This document shows positions 39,076 through 39,077 of a stretch of DNA of 39,077 nt, in pieces. The notes beneath the pieces are model-generated. The model had not been told where the DNA came from, did not search any database, and was given only the letters and a program-made list of their open reading frames with translations. The stretch's first letter is position 1. Each line of letters begins with the position of its first letter. The DNA comes from Clostridia bacterium (GTDB lineage Bacteria; Bacillota; Clostridia; Christensenellales; Aristaeellaceae), in assembly GCA_030530315.1 (NCBI GenBank), contig JAUMVG010000028.1:1-39077 (forward strand), in the 5' to 3' direction. The translations under genes were made by a program, and so were the position numbers.

Positions 39076-39077
39076 CA

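Noticed and set aside
1-39077. tRNA, rRNA, integrase, att sites or replication origin
   Set aside because: I found no cloverleaf-like or rRNA sequences, no recombinase gene, no long flanking direct repeats and no DnaA-box cluster by reading through both strands.

Overview
The window looks like chromosomal DNA of a GC-rich, spore-forming member of the Firmicutes, class Clostridia. The evidence is spoIVA, a Myb-type regulator resembling RsfA, the darA-holB-yaaT (ricT) block, class I ilvBNC, zapA linked to mutS2, strong AGGAGG-type ribosome binding sites and textbook sigma-A promoters. Oscillospirales or Christensenellales would fit, but that placement is inference. There is no rRNA, tRNA, CRISPR array, prophage or transposase gene.

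Layout. 1-23: start of a leftward gene, cut by the window edge. 24-285: simple-sequence spacer. 286-2211: secreted L,D-transpeptidase with peptidoglycan-binding and SH3 repeats. 2457-3867 (leftward): pncC/cinA-like amidase and a Myb-like regulator, each with its own promoter. 4156-6034: nucleotidyltransferase and a secreted SH3 protein. 6180-11222: zapA, U32 peptidase-like protein and mutS2 as one operon. 11223-11503: MITE-like repeat, perfect hairpin and 11-bp-spaced operator repeats. 11504-13685: OmpR-type response regulator and histidine kinase. 13775-14908: HtrA-type protease. 14909-18543: structured leader plus ilvB-ilvN-ilvC. 18674-22479: operon of a DUF815 ATPase, a NYN-LOTUS RNase-like protein, a 4HBT thioesterase and a membrane-anchored EEP hydrolase. 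22480-22789: second MITE-like element. 22790-24553: oligoendopeptidase F. 24755-27941: sugar ABC importer (binding protein and two permeases, no ATPase). 28087-28983 (leftward): miaA. 29148-30626: spoIVA. 30743-36049 (leftward): an uncharacterised lower-GC gene, a giant leucine-rich-repeat secreted protein and a peptidoglycan-binding protein. 36277-38965: darA-holB-yaaT. An SD sequence at the right edge announces another gene.

How it fits together. Much of the window serves envelope and division (L,D-transpeptidase, SH3 proteins, HtrA, ZapA, LRR protein), sporulation (SpoIVA, YaaT/RicT, Myb-like regulator) and branched-chain amino acid synthesis. The observations most worth checking are the folded leader upstream of ilvB, the two inverted-repeat-bounded intergenic elements, the operator-like triple repeat before the two-component system, the DUF815/NYN-LOTUS/EEP operon and the long EPR/RGG-like tail on YaaT. 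No complete, clearly novel defence or mobile system was found.
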